Source: Epithemia pelagica (taxonomy: Eukaryota > Bacillariophyta > Bacillariophyceae > Surirellales > Surirellaceae). From it: a stretch of DNA of 64,000 nt. The notes under the pieces are model-generated. The model saw only the letters and a list, made by a program, of their open reading frames with translations. It was not told where the DNA came from and did not search any database. The stretch's first letter is position 1. The number at the start of each line of letters is the position of its first letter. Shown in pieces: positions 63,601 through 64,000 of this stretch. The stretch lies in contig OX337236.1 of NCBI GenBank assembly GCA_946965045.2, positions 434,001 to 498,000 of the forward strand, written 5' to 3'. Both the position numbers and the translations under genes were made by a program.

Positions 63601-64000
63601 AAGTTGCCCGAATCCGCTCCTTCATCGTCCTGATGTATCTTTCCACGTCTCCAACGTGTTCGTCTCTCGAAGTATCATTGAGTGCGATCCCCATGTCGGC
63701 TAGAGCGCCCTTCAAATACGAAAATGCGCCATCCATCAGTGACGATTCCACCTTGAAACCGGCTCTTCGATATACCTGGCAGATGTGTTTGATTGCTTCC
63801 AACATTGGGCCTTCCTTCAAGCTCGCCATGGCTTCAAACCAAAGACGCGGAGCACGACAGTCTCCGTACAGACTCTTGTGGACTTGCAAAACTTTGTCGC
63901 CATGTCCTTCGCCATAGCCGTGAGGCAGGTTCACGTAGATTGGTTCCGGAAGACTGGATTGGACGAATGCGTTTTTGAAATCAATGGATGCTGTTGCCAA
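60683..64000 (-). CDS. Third copia-type Pol polyprotein, chimeric and cut by the window edge
   Basis: One open frame runs from the window edge to the stop at 60683. The order is unusual. The first ~56 residues are an RT fragment (IDFKNAFVQSSLPEPIYVNL, LYGDCRAPRLWF). An integrase tail follows (LMDGAFSYLKGAL; EHVGDVERYIRTMKER for the last D and E). Then comes a long acidic linker with repeated ENQGVLPV units, and a full second RT with ALYGTLKAARLFW and active site WHVDDIKVSH (HVDD, not YVDD). RNase H follows (WWIDASYAVH, TRSSTESEVVG, YQDNLSSILL, MIADFFTKPLQG). The first integrase Asp is missing. The 5' part is probably recombinant, so the element is unlikely to be autonomous, although the downstream frame is intact. 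Confidence 0.8.
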   Translation of the reverse strand: MATASIDFKNAFVQSSLPEPIYVNLPHGYGEGHGDKVLQVHKSLYGDCRAPRLWFEAMASLKEGPMLEAIKHICQVYRRAGFKVESSLMDGAFSYLKGALADMGIALNDTSRDEHVGDVERYIRTMKERIRATYNTLPFKKIPGRLVIKMAKSAVFWLNGFPIASGVSQEASPRTIITGQKLDYSRHCKYQFGEYCQTHEEHDNSMDPRTIGALALRPTGNAQGSYYFLSLSTGRVINRLHATALPMPDDVIDRVHRMARQQKANPGLVFGDRNNLANILDLDDDDEDDDDFNPNEMDEIDDEYDEYDDPEDEIADNEDENQGVLPVVEENQGVLPVMEVAENEGVPPVVMEQEPENDAMDPIDDDADVDDVPIEEEQEEWSVNNTDENNDPVMAAAEEGDDQSQHDEEESGNRENEGRYSLQSRRTRDYSHRYNPEEFDTSDRENEDEDGAVMAEVAGVEDTVETPQMSLKLGLKKFGEEGLDAVRKEMRQLHDRKVMRPVARYSLTPKQRRDALAYLMFLKRKRTGKVKGRGYADGRKQRDYIPKEDSTSPTVKTESVLLTAAIDAKEKRDVAVVDVPGAFMQADMDDIVHIRFTGEMLEMLLEIDPCYAGYICYEQGEKALYVVLDKALYGTLKAARLFWEMLSKQLVEWGFVVNPYDECVANKECSGGQLTVTWHVDDIKVSHKSSTVVDQFIQQMEETFGKEGPLTISQGKVHDYLGMILDYSVEGSVIIRMESYINNMINDMPEDMIGVASTPASSSLFKVNTNGTPTLNSKKKEIFVHLVMQALYLSQRGRPDIRTAVSFLCGRLTCPDEDDYSKLSRMMKYLQGTRSLPLTLRVEDDGKLQWWIDASYAVHPNMRGHTGATMSMGKGSVFSGSWKQKMVTRSSTESEVVGVHDVLPQILWTKMFLEAQGFSIAANVLYQDNLSSILLEKNGRQSSTKRTKHMHIRYFYITDQVKKGEISIEHCPTKDMIADFFTKPLQGHLFHKLRNLVMGMDPPTDQMEDPRSVLKHENRRTNDSEAGHSEAMPITPKTNLVHQGDKESYWNGSKTDGDTSQPHDNKDNKKGKAMAGSDAGLNAFGMTTTRSYRDILIGEGRGSSN

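Noticed and set aside
1-64000. CRISPR arrays, tRNA or rRNA genes
   Set aside because: No regularly spaced repeats, cloverleaf sequences or rRNA stretches were seen by eye; weak tRNA genes cannot be excluded without a scan.

Overview
The window looks like nuclear DNA of a stramenopile, most probably a pennate diatom. This is an inference. It rests on intact Ty1/copia retrotransposons with the divergent layout known from diatom copia elements, short GT-AG introns (75-90 bases), a transporter leader resembling a diatom plastid signal (hydrophobic core, then ...IQA-FQ), Crinkler-like genes, and coding sequence rich in ACN/GAC/CAA triplet runs. I saw no rRNA, tRNA or CRISPR array.

Layout. 1-2 kb: 3' part of a MATE transporter gene cut by the window edge. 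2.3-7.8 kb: a Kelch-repeat gene (-) and a Crinkler-type kinase-like gene (+). 8.0-23.0 kb: a nested pair of copia retrotransposons on the minus strand. The inner 8.4-kb element (14017-22400; identical 783-bp LTRs; 5-bp target duplication GCCTC) sits inside the glycine-rich Gag region of the outer element (8003-23008; identical 177-bp LTRs). The inner element carries an extra 259-codon ORF between its 5' LTR and its gag-pol. 23.0-37.2 kb: three tandem cassettes, each a Kelch gene (+) followed by a convergent EF-hand membrane protein gene (-). Only the last EF-hand copy is intact; the first two are relics, and the middle Kelch gene is a pseudogene. 37.9-42.2 kb: a three-exon UBE3C/Hul5-type HECT ubiquitin ligase. 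42.7-60.1 kb: a four-gene segment present twice in tandem. Each copy holds a Crinkler/RHS-like NTPase (-), a DUF676-like lipase (-), a GT61 glycosyltransferase (+) and a GRDP/DUF1399-like gene (-). Copy 1 keeps the first three genes intact. Copy 2 keeps the first two, and its glycosyltransferase has an in-frame stop. The GRDP-like gene is broken in both copies by different lesions. 60.7-64.0 kb: part of a third, chimeric copia element running off the window.

No single pathway unites the genes. The main theme is recent change: young retrotransposons, two episodes of tandem duplication, and decay of individual duplicates. The best candidates for something undescribed are the extra 5' ORF with its repeat-rich spacer in the inner copia element, chromodomain-like modules between integrase and reverse transcriptase in both nested elements, a stop-free in-frame intron conserved in three Kelch paralogs, a CRE-like palindrome in the outer LTR, and a divergent patch in the otherwise near-identical Crinkler/RHS-like pair.
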